Below, one piece after another: positions 1 to 13,553 of a stretch of DNA of 64,000 nucleotides. The translations under genes were made by a program, and so were the position numbers. How positions within the stretch are numbered: the stretch's first letter is position 1; each line of letters begins with the position of its first letter. The notes beneath the pieces are model-generated. The model was not told the origin of the DNA and searched no databases. It was given only the letters and a program-made list of their open reading frames with translations. The stretch is taken from the NCBI RefSeq assembly GCF_964340395.1, contig NC_135563.1, forward strand, positions 13,002,151 to 13,066,150. Direction: 5' to 3'. The DNA is from Glandiceps talaboti (taxonomy: Eukaryota; Hemichordata; Enteropneusta; Spengelidae).

Positions 1-1191
1 GGTAATAGATTAGCCAGGTTTTGTAACCATATGTAGTCACTCCCATCATACCACATAAAGAAGCGTGTCTCCCGCACCATTAGTTGAACTTGAAGACGTC
101 AAGGTTACATTTTACGAGCAATGATTACAGTCGTCAAGTCGCAAGAGAAAGTGAACTAACCGGCTGAAAGGAAACACATTGTGACCGTGTTTCTACTTAA
201 TTTTTATGTACCGAGATGATAATGGTATTTACTAGTGAAAGGGGAAAGTTAATTGCAACATAGATGACTCGGTACAGAGATCACTCTGTACAACAGCATG
301 ACTCGGTACAAAGTTGTTGCTTAGTAACATATTTCATGTATTATGTTGTGAGAAATCGTGTAGTAATCATTTCATACATACGGATCGGCGATATGAACTT
401 TATTTATTTTATGTTTTATAATTTTGTCTTACAGGACTAGTTTTGATAAAATGCTATTTGGACATTTTGTGGTAGTCAAGGGTCATAGGACGAGGAAGGA
501 ACTGCGTAACTGAATTACACAGGCTTCCAAAGTTGGTTTTCATCCGTTTGCGCGCAATGTTAACGTTCATCGAGTTGTCGTCAAACCAAGATTTAAAATA
601 AAACTGTCTTTGAGTAAATTGAATTTTCAGATATCATATATAATGGATTTTATACTGAGACTTTTAGATTTAGTTAAATGAATAATTTCATGCCATTTAT
701 GTCTATTTGAAATATTTTGTCACCTCCGTTCCTATTTTGTCGCTTCTATTTCCCCGTCGTCTAGTCATCATACTATTTTTGTAAAATTTAGGAAAAATAC
801 CTTTCTACAAACTGTTCCAAACGTTGTCAACATGTCTTAATTTCACACTTTTAATGCAACTTTAAGTGTTTGTCTCAACTTCTTTACACAAGTAGGTAAT
901 GAGACGTGTTTCCCGGGGTTCACATTTCTGTTAATAGTTCTACTTTTTGTCTTCGATTTTACATTGCCTTGTAAACCTCACCTCGAATTTCAGATCAATT
1001 TCCATTATTCATTGTAAAGACTTTATCCTCCAGTAACTAAAAATGTGAGTATTTAGTTATATCAACAACATACGCCTAAATTGGTATGTGGGCATTTCTT
1101 CCAAAAGAGATGTAGGTTTGGTCACTTTAAGCCATTCCAACGAAGAACATAGCAATCGTATAAAGAAACCACATCCATGTTATGTTATGTT
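1..1191. other. Non-coding, nothing recognised
   Basis: AT-rich sequence with stops in every frame. I see no exon-like open frame with splice sites, no RNA gene and no long repeat here. Confidence 0.5.
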
Positions 1192-1656
1192 ACAGCTAAA
1201 ATGATGTAGGCTTGGAGTTTCACTCATGGGACGTTACGGTTTTGACACAGAGTTAGACATATTTCAACTCTAGAGTAACTATAACAGAGACACAATAAAC
1301 ACAGCAGGACCCTTTGCCAATCACATTGCACACTGATAAGAATTGCTATTCTTTCACATTGCAGTAGAAACGGGCTACTAATGGAAACATTACACAAGGA
1401 CTTGATGATTTTAATGCCTGCAGTTGTTAACTTTCTAACTGAAAATCAACATTTCAACCTGACTTCTTCTACATCATGGAGTCGCCACTGTGCATGACAC
1501 CTACGTACTAGTAATTGTTTAATTTGCCGCATTAGAAGTTGTCTGAGGGTGTGTATAAATGTCATGATCGATGAGTGAAACACCAAGCCTACCTCATTTA
1601 CGCTGTAAATGTCATGTTAGATGAGTGAAACACCAAGCCTACATCATTTTAACTGT
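1192..1656. mobile_element. MITE-like element with 36-bp terminal inverted repeats
   Basis: Positions 1192-1227 (beginning ACAGCTAAAATGATGTAGG) are repeated in inverted orientation at 1621-1656, with 2 mismatches in 36 by eye. An additional direct copy of the right end starts at 1571, so the right terminus is a tandem pair with a 50-bp period. The interior has no coding potential. Inverted termini on a short non-coding interior are typical of non-autonomous DNA transposons. I did not find a convincing target-site duplication, so the exact ends are uncertain. A local inverted duplication is the alternative. Confidence 0.5.
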
Positions 1657-2790
1657 ATCATATCGATGTCAGGTTATCAGCATATTGTTACCTAAAATGT
1701 TGCGTTAGTTTACTGTGCGTATTTACACTGCAGATCAAATGTAAGTTGTGACATTTGTTAGCACACATTTCAATGATGTTGGGTTGTGATCAAGTATCAC
1801 TCAAGATACAGAATATGTCTTAAAGTAGCCTGTATTTTTTTTCTTTCCCTCTTTAAGCTCTATAGAAAGTACTGGTTGAAAGCTTGTGAATTGTTTGCGC
1901 GAGATCACAAATGTCAGTAAAGTTAGTCAATAGGAAATTAGCAGTGCAGTCTTTCGTCGGATGTTTGTTAGTCGTGGGTGCGGAGAGGTAACTTTATAAT
2001 CAAAGTCTTAGACTAGCTGAATTTTCGGAGTGCTACATTCGCTAACTGTTTTGGATTTAAATTTAGTGGTTTTTCTTCAAAATTTGTTAATTTTTTATTT
2101 TCAAATAGACATTCAAAAAAGTCAAATATTTCGTGATCATAAGTTTTTGTCGTGTTCAAACTTTGCCTGAATTAGAAGGTTTAATTCACTCGCTGTTCCT
2201 ACCAGTACGCGATAGTATTCAGACGTTGCGAGGCGACGACTTTGCTTTAGATGAAACGTGGCAAAAAAGGCACGAACGACTGTCTAATCGTGTGTGCGTG
2301 TGTATGTGTGCGCGCACATGTCTGCTTACAATTCTGTGAGTGTATGTGCGGTGTGAAAGCGCGCAAGTGAGTATTTTCACCGAGTTGCGACTATACAGCG
2401 TAAGGTAGTAAAAACCAAACTTTCCAGATAAGACTATAATTCATCTGAAAATAAACAGTTGATATTACTACTTGACAGGAACAAGAACATAAAATGTAAA
2501 CAAATGTGACTGCCCTGGCCCTTGTTACAAATCATTGACTTTGTCACCCATATTGCTATCATTTCCATTCATAATACCGTAAAACATTTAGTATGTCATT
2601 CTGCTTACTACAAAGTTATAAAGTCTATGCTATTCTCGACAGTAACGTTTATCATCTAAACGTCTGGACAGTACTTTCACTGTGTGATTTACGGGGCAAA
2701 TAATCTCCATGAAATGTTGATGACGAAACTTTAACTAGACATGAAAAAAAGAGTTCACCTACTTCGCTAGCTAAGTAATTATAAAGAAGA
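1657..2790. other. Non-coding; probable intron or downstream part of the IGFBP-Kazal gene
   Basis: This lies directly downstream (minus sense) of the splice donor at 2797-2796, so part of it should be intron. I found no following exon in it. The plus-strand open stretch from 2133 runs into a TGTG/CGCG low-complexity region and has no splice support. Confidence 0.4.
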
Positions 2791-2797
2791 CACTTAC

Positions 2798-3230
2798 CGC
2801 TTGGACAAGGTCCTACTCTTTTAACGGAAACCTTCTTGCCAAAACGATATGCATCGGCCATCATTTGACACACATTAAGGTAGGTTTTACCATTGGTTCC
2901 ACAAACGATGTCATTGTGTTTACAGTAGCAGACGGTAAACGGTTCAGCGGGAGTCGATTCTGGATGTGCTTTGCATTGTAAGTTTTTGCCGCATTTACCG
3001 TATTTATACTTCTGTGGATTCACTTTGACGATTTCATCCCTATCGCAACGCATCCCTTCACGATTGCCGCATACGTCACAACAATCGCAGCGATCTTTCA
3101 CCATCCCCGATACACATCCGAACTGTCGCGTGCATTCCTCCGGTTTACAAGGTTCGCATTTAGGCAACAGATCACCTTGTGCTCTGACAAGAACGAAAAC
3201 AGCTGCCAAAGTTACCAGTAACATCTTCAT
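2798..3230 (-). CDS. First coding exon of a secreted IGFBP-domain plus Kazal-domain protein
   Basis: The exon runs from ATG at 3230 to a donor (GCG|GTAAGTG) after 2798: 144 codons plus one base, phase 1. The protein begins with a signal peptide (MKMLLVTLAAVFVLVRA). A Cys-rich IGFBP N-terminal module follows at about residues 22-95, containing CDCCDVCG, the local form of the GCGCCxxC signature. A Kazal-type module at about residues 98-142 shows VCGTNGKTYLNVC and a final GPC. This order, with a phase-1 intron straight after Kazal, is that of the IGFBP-rP1/IGFBPL1/KAZALD1 group, which usually continues with an Ig domain. No Ig exon is visible between here and position 1, so the gene either continues outside the window or ends differently. 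An upstream in-frame start is possible, but this ATG directly precedes the signal peptide. Expected role: extracellular binding of insulin-like or growth factors, inferred from the family only. Confidence 0.85.
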
Positions 3231-5024
3231 GATTTCAGTCGTAAAACTTAAAATTATGCAGGTGAAAAGCCTTTCTTTTCCCAAAGTTCGCTCGATCAAG
3301 AGCAAAATAGACTTATCGCCTATATGATCGAATATCAAGTTGAATGTTAACTTTTAGAGTTCGTCCAGATATATCAAGAGCGAGTAAGCTGTTTCAACTC
3401 AACCACTTTTTGCTTTTAACAAATAACTCCAACGTTAGTTCTGAAGTGCACCACTTACTGCCTGCCTGCCAAAGTGATTAAGGACGAAGAGTCGCAGTAG
3501 CTGTCGCGATGTATTAAATTCGGTGAGTTACACCGTTACCCCACTAAAGATGAAAATAGTTCACAACAAAAGCTGCTACTGCGCAGCTTCCGATACGACC
3601 CCCGGTAATGAACACGACACTATAGGCTTGGCTAGATCACAACAATTTACCGCAAAAACTTCCACAAGCAATAAACCTTGAGACAAGTCTCACTGGGAAC
3701 GCTGTCTCAAATAAGTAAGTCGCGGGAATTTCCTCGACAATGAAATGAAAAACCGGATTTTTACTACTTGAATGACTTTGGTACAGTGATTTGGCATTTG
3801 ACCCTTTGCTTAGTATTGCGAGTGAAAAAGAGCGTAAATTGCCCATAGTGCTGCAAACCCCTGTTGCATTTTAAACACCGTGTTCAAAAGACTGCTTGTA
3901 TAGGTATATTTGTTCACGCCATGTTCATTTAAATCACCGTGTGGTGGTTTCTATACTCCAAAACTGCGATAAGGAAAGACTCGGTTGCATCATGTGGTTA
4001 CAATATCCCAGAAGTTGTCTCGTAACTTTTTACAATTCGGACCATCGCCTTACTGATTGCACAACTAAAAGCTCGTAAATGATTTACATTTTGGTTGGAA
4101 TCATGCTCGTATATACGTAAGTCGATAATGTCTTTGGATAAAAGTAATGAACCATAGTTGTTAGAGGACATAAAGGAATTTTTATTTGAATGTGTATCTT
4201 TCACTTCCTGTAAAAAAAATGCCACCTGATTAGTGTCAGATTTGTATTCTTGATGTTGACACTTTTTGATGCAGTAATTAGGCTAATAAGCCAAGCTAAA
4301 TCATGGTAACATTCTGTTATCAAACTTAAATTAAAGCCCCTGGAAGTTTACCTTCCTATCGTCTTCGTCAAGTTACTAGATTATCACTGACCTGAGGACA
4401 GAAATCAACACGAATAATTGTGTTTCCGATTAGCCAAGAGCTAACATATGTTTTCTGTCATTAAGGGGCTCGAATCACTCTACTAACATGTTCCGTATGT
4501 TTTGTTATACAATAGAGTCATGATACTTAACTAACCAGCCTTTGAAATAAGCCAACGGTGCTTTTATTGGACGCTGTAATAGGTGAACCAACAAAAAAAA
4601 GAACTTACGTGAAAGGGGTACAAAGTAGCATGAATAGTAACACCATACAAAAGTTATCAAATAGGAAAGACAACTCCATTGTCTATGCAAATGCAATCTC
4701 CCAATGCATAACCACAAAGACCCAGCTGGTGGTATTTTTACATTAGGTGTCCTTATCGTTCAAACGCGGTCGCGTATATTGTATTTTATGTGTGTTCAAA
4801 CATGAACTATGGTTATTAACTGTGGGCGCTATAACTTTGTTCACATTACAAATTACAATCGACTCAAGGGCGACATAAGTCATAAAACTGATAAACGGCT
4901 TTTTGGGTTGGGTTCACATACTGCTAGACTAGCTACGAACACAGTAAAACTCACTTGTAAAACAAAAAAAAAGTACACACATTTAAGTACATGGTGGGGG
5001 CGTACTGAAATTGGTCAAGATTCA

Positions 5025-5041
5025 GACCACTAGAAGTGGTC
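5025..5041. repeat. Short hairpin of the CAGACCACT dispersed motif
   Basis: GACCACT-AGA-AGTGGTC forms a 7-bp stem with a 3-base loop. It belongs to a motif family seen at several other places in the window (7839, 9287, 14693, 16136, 21515). Confidence 0.4.
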
Positions 5042-5446
5042 CGAGGTCAAGATACAGACCGAGTATAATTTTCATTAGTTTGTTGTTGAAAATTAAAATA
5101 CATCAAAAAAATACTGGTAATGTTTCCATGCTAATTGATTTAATTAGGTATATACTAATCATGACGTTTTTGTGTACATGTTTACACTGGCTTAATGTTT
5201 GTTTGTAGATGGTATGAAAGTCAAAATTATCTGGACTATAAAAGTATTCTATCGTGTGTCAACAAGTAGTAAATGATTCAATGAGGTTTGACCACATGAA
5301 GGCAATAATATGTTTTAGTGGGTACAACAAGATAAACAGGACTGGTCGAAAGTAAGGTCAACAATTACGAATAGAAATACACGTTTTTTAGGAGTGGTTA
5401 CAGTTAATACGGTTTTAGCAATTCATGATTACTAATAAGCTACGTA

Positions 5447-5463
5447 CCCCCCCCCCCCCCCCC
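5447..5463. repeat. Poly-C tract (17)
   Basis: Uninterrupted run of C. Similar poly-C runs occur at 10850 and 52335. Confidence 0.9.
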
Positions 5464-8400
5464 GTCACTTTTGACTGAAGGTACAATAATATATTCACAG
5501 TGTTTTATACGGTCAGGATACCAAACTAGCATTCTGTAGTCAGGAAAGTTACTGTATATAGAAAATCGTTTACTTCTAAAATTGGCTTGTCTAAATCATT
5601 ATACCAGAAATGTAACTAGAGTACTTAACGATCACCTAACGATCAAATTATAGAATAGCGTTTTCTTTCTTGCTGTTCTTATTCACTTACAAGTTATTGA
5701 AAGGTCTTCGACCCATTTGGAATGACGTACTTTAGCACATCACCTTAAAGGGGATTAACAAACAACGAAAGATACCTTTATCGACCGACGGATTAGGGTC
5801 TTAATTCGCAGTGCATCATTGACGCTTCTTCGACTACAGGTTTGTTTCTCATACAGTACATGTACCTGCATCAATAGATTTCCCCGACACGACCTTTGAA
5901 AACGTTACCATTGATGGCGCGCTCTACCTTGATCACTCAACCCTTCGAAATTTTCGAATTTAATTTTCACAAGTTTCTGATATAACTAATACGACAATTC
6001 GACCTCTGCTATGGAAATTCATTGATTTGAATTTACCGACAAGAATGAACTGCGAACTGGATAAGACAGTAACCTTTGACTTTTATTGACGTTACAGGTA
6101 TTCCACGATCGATCATGGGTTCACTGACGTCATTGGTCCAGGGTTGTCAATGCAACAAACTTTTCCCTAGATTACAAACGTTCGATTGTGAGTGCATTGT
6201 GTATTATGTACTTCGTATGTTGTTTCCAATTTACAAACTTATGAAATTTCAAGTTATTGTTTGTTTGTCAATTAATTTTCATTTTTGCACGTGCGTTTGT
6301 AACAAAGCTGCGCTTATCACGTGCGGCAAAGTAGATCCAAACTAAAGTCCTATGCATGGACTTTGATGCATGATGCAAAATTCGACGTCCTTGGAGCTGA
6401 CTTATCTGTGTTGTCGGTTTTGTTACCGATACTCTTCAGATTTGCTAAATGTAATGTTTTGTTGCTGTACGTTTTCATTCCACCGGATCCCATCGTCGAT
6501 AATATAGATCACGGCGCCCCTAGCGGTCGGGCGATGCATTATTTGCGTAGTCAACGTTTTAAAAAAAAAACCAGGCTCATGTACATAGAATAGAAAACAA
6601 TGATGACACCATTATAAATGTTGCAATGGTATTTGCTTTCAGGGGGTATCGCCCTCGGCAGACATGTTTTTTTTCGATAATCTTCTGGTAGAGTGACCAC
6701 TGTTAAAATATCTATTTAAAGCTCGCTTCGTTTACTTTGCTTACACCTGCGTGATTTCACAACCTCAGGTTCCTTCTCCCTACCTACAGCAATTTTCCGG
6801 ACAGCATTGTAGCCAAAAAGCATAGTAAGTTTGTGTATTTGCTAAATTCACGATAACCACTAAATGTAGTTTGCTGGATACTCGAGTGTTCTCAACAAGC
6901 ATTTGGCAATAATAAACGCCATATCAAAACCCATATAAGCAATGTTAATTGTGTACCTTGGTTTCTAGACATGGCCACGGTTGTCACACAATGTAGTATA
7001 CCTTCGTATATTCTTTATACACTGCATACTGGCCTATAGCTAAATTAACGTCTTCCACATATCTCAATATATACAGTTTGTACAAGTGTCGTTGCACTAT
7101 AGTCAACTACAAGAGTTATGTTTTGATTTATTCGGGGTTTTTATTTTGTAAAGTATTTGTCCAATCGATATTCAAGTCGACGACACATCGTATCTTTGAA
7201 CAGACCGCTGACACCTCTAGACATCAATATCGAGACGTCATTTCAAGTGTATTTCATGCCATCATTCACGTTAACACAAACCAGGTGTTACATAAAATAT
7301 AAGTACAGGTGTTATATTCAACTGGTGTTCTCTCTACATCATATATCCTCGAGTTGTTTTTACGTGTCAAAATCGTCCTATCGTCCACAAAAAAAGTACT
7401 TACAGACGTTTTAAACAGACTGTGTCACACATGAATTGTTGTATGTATTCTACGATAAGAACAACACTTCAGACAGACCAACGGGTACAGCTTGACGTTT
7501 TCTTGTAGCCTACTTTACAGCGAGCTCTGATCATAAAGTAAAAGAAGTCTGTTATAAATTGAAACATTAGATATATGCAATCCGTCAACGAGAAATAAAA
7601 ATACAGTATGCCACATCTCATGATCAGGATACATAACTGTTAAAGTAATATTTACCGGTATCATAGCAACGCAAAAAAACATAATGACACACCACTTAAC
7701 CTACAATTTCGGCATTGTTTCATGAGCTTCATCGGTACTTCCCCCAACAAGTTAGGTATACTTGATTAGATGCCAGCTTAGTTTAAAATTGTATATAATA
7801 TACATGGACATTTGCGCCAGTTCTTTACACAGGCCCCAGACCACTATATATAGCTATGTGATCTAAGCACAGACTAGCCATACCATGACCCGCTCTGAGA
7901 GGTCAAGGCCTGGTAAGTTATTAAGGGTAATTAATTTAAATGGCCTTGAAGTAAATCAATCAAAATATTATTGTTTACGATTTTATGTCGCAAATCTTTT
8001 GTTTTTGTTTGCTGTTGCCATGGTTATACTGTATTTATTTTTTTGAAAACAATTTTCAAAGCAAAATTACAGAAGTATTAGTATATAGTTAATATTGTCA
8101 CTAAATTAAGAATAATCGAAAGTATTCACGTTATGTCGTGGCTACGTCATTGATCATGTCATTTTAATCAAATTTCGTCGCTACTAGATTCTGGTGATTC
8201 AGAACTGAAATGTCACGTGTATAGGCTGACTTTTAGCTTCTGAATAATTACCCTGGTAATACAGATGATCAACGCTTGCTTCATACCTTGATAATACGGA
8301 CTACGATCAGTCATCGCTTCATTAACCCGATATTATGGCCCATGATCAGTTCTCACCCAATCCAAGATTAATTTATTATACTGTCACCACAACCAACAAC

Positions 8401-9137
8401 TTGAAGGAAGTCCACCATTTAGAAGCAAACCCTATTAACATTCAAATCATGGCCGCACAATTTGCTAAATAAATCAAGCGATGACAAGTTTCCCTATTAC
8501 CGGAAGAAATTGAAAAATAATGTAGCTGTCACTTCAAGAAGGCTACGGAAAAGAAAAATGATAGTTCTATATTCTATGGCACTTTTTAGTGGAAATGAGA
8601 TACGCACTGATTGAAAAACTCAAACGGGTAAAATCGATATTTGACGGACTGCTTGCTCAGAGTAAATTTGATTTGTTTTACTGCAGCTATGTTGGGTTGA
8701 CGCAACGTGACGTGGCATAATAGAATTGGCTTTCATTAGTAAACCATAGCACAGGTGGTGGGCTTGAATAGGTGATTTAGAATGTACATAGATCCTAGAA
8801 GTGCAAAACATGGTAGACTGCCGACTGCGATAGTGAAAATCGTTGTTCCTCATTTCATATTAATGACAACTCATGACCCCTCATTTGTCGAGCGACTGAC
8901 GCTACTCACTATAGTGTTTAATCGATAATTGCACCAGATTTTCACTATATTGATACAAATTTACACGAATTATGCAAATGTCTCAATTTACGTCAAAACA
9001 GCAATGTACACTGTATTTAGTTCGGCGTTCGCCTGCTGATACCACTTTAGCGTTGGGTGATTTTTGTTTTTAAAAGCAGTTCAGGTTCCTTCTTTCTTTT
9101 TTCACCAGAGTGTCTTACAATAGCGTCGATAAAAATA

Positions 9138-9213
9138 TAGACCCTACGTGTAGGGGCTATGATAAAACTGGTTTCGTAAACAGACCATAGATCTACGTGT
9201 AGGATCTATGGTC
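9138..9213. repeat. Two successive palindromes sharing the core CTACGTGTAG
   Basis: The first is at 9138-9159 (CCCTACGTGTAGGGG core). The second, at 9183-9213, has 11-bp arms GACCATAGATC and GATCTATGGTC. Both are centred on the same CTACGTGTAG core about 45 bp apart. They could be ends of a decayed foldback element or paired binding sites; the function is unknown. Confidence 0.5.
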
Positions 9214-10580
9214 AGACACATCCCCTATAACTGAGCTTAAAGCTTGGCAGTCAATATGTTACTTGAGATCTCTATAGAATTCTATGAGTGGTCTGAGATT
9301 TAACGCAAATACTATTAACTACATTTGACTGACTAACTTAAGACTACGTCAATGTACACCAACAAAACACAGACATACTGCAGGTGGATGAGTTCTTTGT
9401 ATGCTCTTTTTTTCATTACAATGAGATATCGTCTACTTAATCCAATAAGTCTGTATGTATATAACCGTTCAACTTTGTACTAGAAGTGAAATAGTACTGT
9501 TTTATGAAAAATAGTCAATTCTATCAGACGTTGGTGATGTCTCTGTGTTAAGCTCGTGTCTTTGATAACTACAGTATGGGTAGCAAATGATAGTCTTTGG
9601 TCATGCCGATACAACAAATTTAAAATATTAGTAACTACAAATTTAAACATTACATATTTATATTGATACCAAACTTCAATGATTTCATTAATAACAAAGT
9701 TTTACAATTAAATGATTCTAAGTGTTGGCCTTCTACCCATATAGCTGTATACAAGATAGAAATGTGTACGTGGGTGAAATACATGTTTTCAGCGCCGTTT
9801 GATGAAATGAACTGTAATTAGTTTCTAAGTTTAATTTCCGATATTTTGTCTGTTTATTTGTAGGCAAGATTTAATTAAGTTCAAAATTTAAGTGTTTAGT
9901 ATGTTAATGTAATATATATTATTTCATTTTTTATATTCACAGGCTGTTAATTATGTTTTACATAGATATAGGGGGTGTATCTGCAGTTTATGTTTCCATT
10001 CATGATTGGTTTTACTGTTCACTTAAGGCAAATATGAAATAAGATCTCGTGAGTACTCCAAACATTTACTACATTCACTATTTCACTTCATATCCTATGA
10101 ACGTAATACGGACGCACTATGGACGCACTGTTGCGTGCGTTTATCTCCAGTCACAATTGGGATCTGAATGACTGTGTAGCAGGTGTCCCCTGTGGTTATA
10201 GGCTATAAGTTAACACTAACAGACACTCAGGACGGAAAGAGCGTCTACTCTTTAGAGACTGATATACATAAAAAGTATACATGACATGTGTACGCTTCGT
10301 CGAATCTCTCCAATTCTACAAATCATAAAAAGACGCTTTCGAAATGGTCGTCAGTCTGTCTGACAACGTAAACATAGAACGGGAACAAGGTGTGGGGACA
10401 CAGACAAAACATAGTATTGTTTACCTTAACAAATATAGTAACTTGAAGAATGGAACTGTTGTTATGTGGACCACTTTCATGGGAGAATTCGGCTAGTAAT
10501 TGTGCGCTTGGAAGCTATTGTCATAACTCGATTTGTGATTATAATATCAGTACTATGAACCGAACAATCAGAGTACTCAC

Positions 10581-10733
10581 CGATAGGTGTTAGAATACTT
10601 TTAGTGGTGTTTCGAAAACTATAATTAAAAGAACTTTTATTGTGATTCCCGTTCAATGATTTCGAATTCAAACAGTAATGGCTGTGGATTCTACCACCAT
10701 TGTAAACACCAGTATTTCCATCTACACAGATAG
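10581..10733 (-). CDS. Candidate internal exon, unknown protein
   Basis: An open stretch ends at a strong donor (CTATCG|GTGAGTAC) and begins after a possible acceptor (GAACCAAG|CT) preceded by a pyrimidine-rich patch. The exon would be 153 nt with phase 1 on both sides, as is typical of shuffled extracellular modules. It encodes an Asn/Ser-rich segment with two cysteines and several N-x-S/T sites. I do not recognise it, and no neighbouring exon was linked. It may be chance. Confidence 0.22.
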
Positions 10734-10849
10734 CTTGGTTCAACCACAGACAATGTGAGGAAGTCCCGTTCAATTACAAATAATTGGGGAAATACAGCCA
10801 TTGACTCTTTGTCAATACAACTTGAATGTTATTATCACCATGGTCATTG

Positions 10850-10864
10850 CCCCCCCCCCCCCCC
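10850..10864. repeat. Poly-C tract (15)
   Basis: Uninterrupted run of C. Confidence 0.9.
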
Positions 10865-11902
10865 ATACCATCAAAACCAAGTTGACAGGACTTATCTACC
10901 ACAAGTACTAGTATCAATCACCAAACTTATTCGAGCGAGCGACATTGTCGAATTCGATAGCTACATGTAGGTCCGATATCATGACTAGACTTCAATAGAT
11001 TTTTAATACTTTAATGAGTTTGAGTTTAGAAAAGTTTCAAAAGGCAGTAAAATGGGACTCAAATAAATGTAAAAGGGGACGTTTGGAATATGGGTGTTGT
11101 TGCTGTGTCAATCATTTATTTGGAGTTTGATTTTGTTTGAATGCATCATACAATCCCATGTACTTTTATCTTTTTTTTCAATACTTTTGGTTTGGTTTTG
11201 GTTGTTGCAGTCAGTGTGTTTATCTCGGACTAAATTTTCAAAACTAACGTTAAATAACAAAGAATTCAGTTGACCTTGATATGTTGGTGATCTAGTATGA
11301 CATAAATCTATAGATGCCAAGGTACGCACCTGTTACCTGTGAGTATAGAAAGGTCAATTATAGGGGGTTCACCTTTCATACTTAGACACTTAACAAGTTG
11401 TACTTTATTCATAGGTAGACATTATGTACTGGTATTTATTGGGGCTGACATTCCGATATGCCATATTTTATTTGTCTACACATCGACTAATCGATAAAGC
11501 CTCGTCGATCTGGGTTTTTTTGTTTGTTTTTTTTCTGCTATTTCAGCGACCTCGTGTCTGAGGTTCGAATAGAATAGACAGGGCTGGCCAATATAATTAT
11601 AAACATGTTTTACGTCAGTGGTTCATAAATATATGCATGAAATAGCTCTATGCTGTAATATAACGACCCACATATACCTCTATCTCTGTCTGTCTGTCTG
11701 TCTGTCTGTCTTTGTTTGTTTGTTTGTTTGTCAGTCAGTTCACTGTCTGTCTCCTTCTTATAATATCACTGTCTGCCTTTCTCTGCACCCATGTCTGTAT
11801 ATAACTGTATTTTGGCCTGTTGGCTGTTGGTCTGCTTGTTCCCCCATCCCACACATACTCTCGCTCGCTCTCTCTCCCTACACACACACACACACACACA
11901 CA

Positions 11903-11988
<86 letters not shown>

Positions 11989-13553
11989 TGTGCAGTGTGA
12001 GGTCGCATTATTTTCATTGCTATCATTGGCAGGAATATTTGTCTCCAGACCTGTTCTTTATATTTCATTGTTATCTTGTATTGTTCCCCATCCCAATCCC
12101 TGCATTCAAACCATGTGTGTGAATCGAAATTTAAGTCTTGTACACAGGTAGCTGTGTCAAAGTAAGACTACATACTATACGATTAATCATGTCCCAGGAT
12201 ATGTCATATGATAAAGGTGTGGTAGGACTAATAATATAAAATGTAATTGTCTGTTTTCAATAAGCTAAACATGAATTATCGGCCAGGACAACATTTACGG
12301 CGTCCTTGTTGAACAGTGTGGTTAATTGGTCACAGAATCCAAAATGCTTGTTGGGAATGCAAAGTTGACAATAGCGATCTTCCTCTAGGATCAAAACAAT
12401 CAACCTTCAGTTTGAATCTATTGTCATCGCTAACAAAGCAGTACCATTAGGACAATACAATAGGAGATTGAGATCACCAATCTATTTGTGGTTGAAATAT
12501 TTCGGCTGTTGCCAAATTTACCCAACCTGAAGCATATCCTAAGTATTTACCTACAGCATTAATCCAGAGGCCTGAGGTGTTCCTCCTAGGCACTAGACCC
12601 CGATATGCCCGGCCCTGTTGTCGAGTTGCCTTTTGAAAATCTTGTCAACAGCTTGATCATGTAACAGTGCTAATCCATGACCACCTGCCTGCGAACAGAT
12701 AATCACAGTCATACACATTCAGACAGATGTACAGGCAGACGGACGGATGGACACATATACACACAATATATACACTCACAGAGAGAAACACACATATACA
12801 CACACTCTTTAATAGGCCCACACACATACATTAAGGCAGGGCATACACATAAGCGAAACAATAATCTGGCTTGCGGCAACAATTGTGCAAAAAATTCCCA
12901 GGTCATAAGGTTTGACAGTACGAGAGAAGTACAGTGGACTAAGAGGCCACTCTTCAGAGTTACCAGTATCGTGTTATTCAGATCTGGAGTAGTCGTTTTA
13001 AGATGACCAGTACCCGGAGAGTGCTATCGCCCTAAAGAACCTTTTAATACCTGTATACCATCTCCTTGATTGTCACAGACTACAATACATGTAGAGTGCG
13101 TTTGGTTCATTCAGTGATTTTGGTTTGTCACATCATTACAAACATGTATAGTAAAAGGGCCTATTAAGCAGGTCGTTTTTCCTCAATAATGTTTTATTGT
13201 TCGTCTCGTTCATACTAGTAGACTGAGTTTTTCAGACACACAAAATTGTACACCAGTCTTTAAACACTTGTGTTATTCTTCGTGAGTAAAATCACATCTC
13301 GTTAAATCTGACGGTGAAAGTAGTGCTGTAGGTGTTACAAGGCAGGTACAATGTACTTATATTCATTTATTTTTACAGACCCTTTGTACTTATTGATTAT
13401 TGTGACCGGTGACGACCACTGCTTGGGCTTAATTACTGTGCGATTGAAACACGGTGAAAAGTCTATGAGACACTCAAAATCGTTCAAATATCCCTTTTTT
13501 GCTATCTTTTGAAAGGTTAGGATTTGAATTATGACTAATTTTAGTTTACTCAC
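10865..13553. other. Gene-free interval with simple repeats
   Basis: Holds the CTGT/CA/CT repeat cluster at 11690-11983 and a loose CA-rich stretch near 12,700-12,850. The open frames across the CT and CA repeats are repeat artefacts. Nothing else is recognised. Confidence 0.5.
11690..11983. repeat. Compound microsatellite (CTGT)n ... (CA)n(CT)n
   Basis: (CTGT)n and (GTTT)n at 11690-11730, then (CA)13 at about 11880-11905 running directly into (CT)about 39 to 11983. Confidence 0.95.

Larger units (their letters stand above)
3231..10580. other. Gene-free interval
   Basis: About 7.3 kb without a convincing exon. It contains a 17-base poly-C at 5447-5463, a GACCACT/AGTGGTC hairpin at 5025-5041 and tandem palindromes at 9138-9213. 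The open frames here are short, lack splice partners and match nothing I know. The first few hundred bases should hold the promoter of the IGFBP-Kazal gene, but I could not identify a clear TATA or initiator. Confidence 0.5.

Noticed and set aside
11545-11575. GGTTCGAAT B-box-like sequence
   Set aside because: No A box, stems or cloverleaf upstream, so it is not a tRNA gene.
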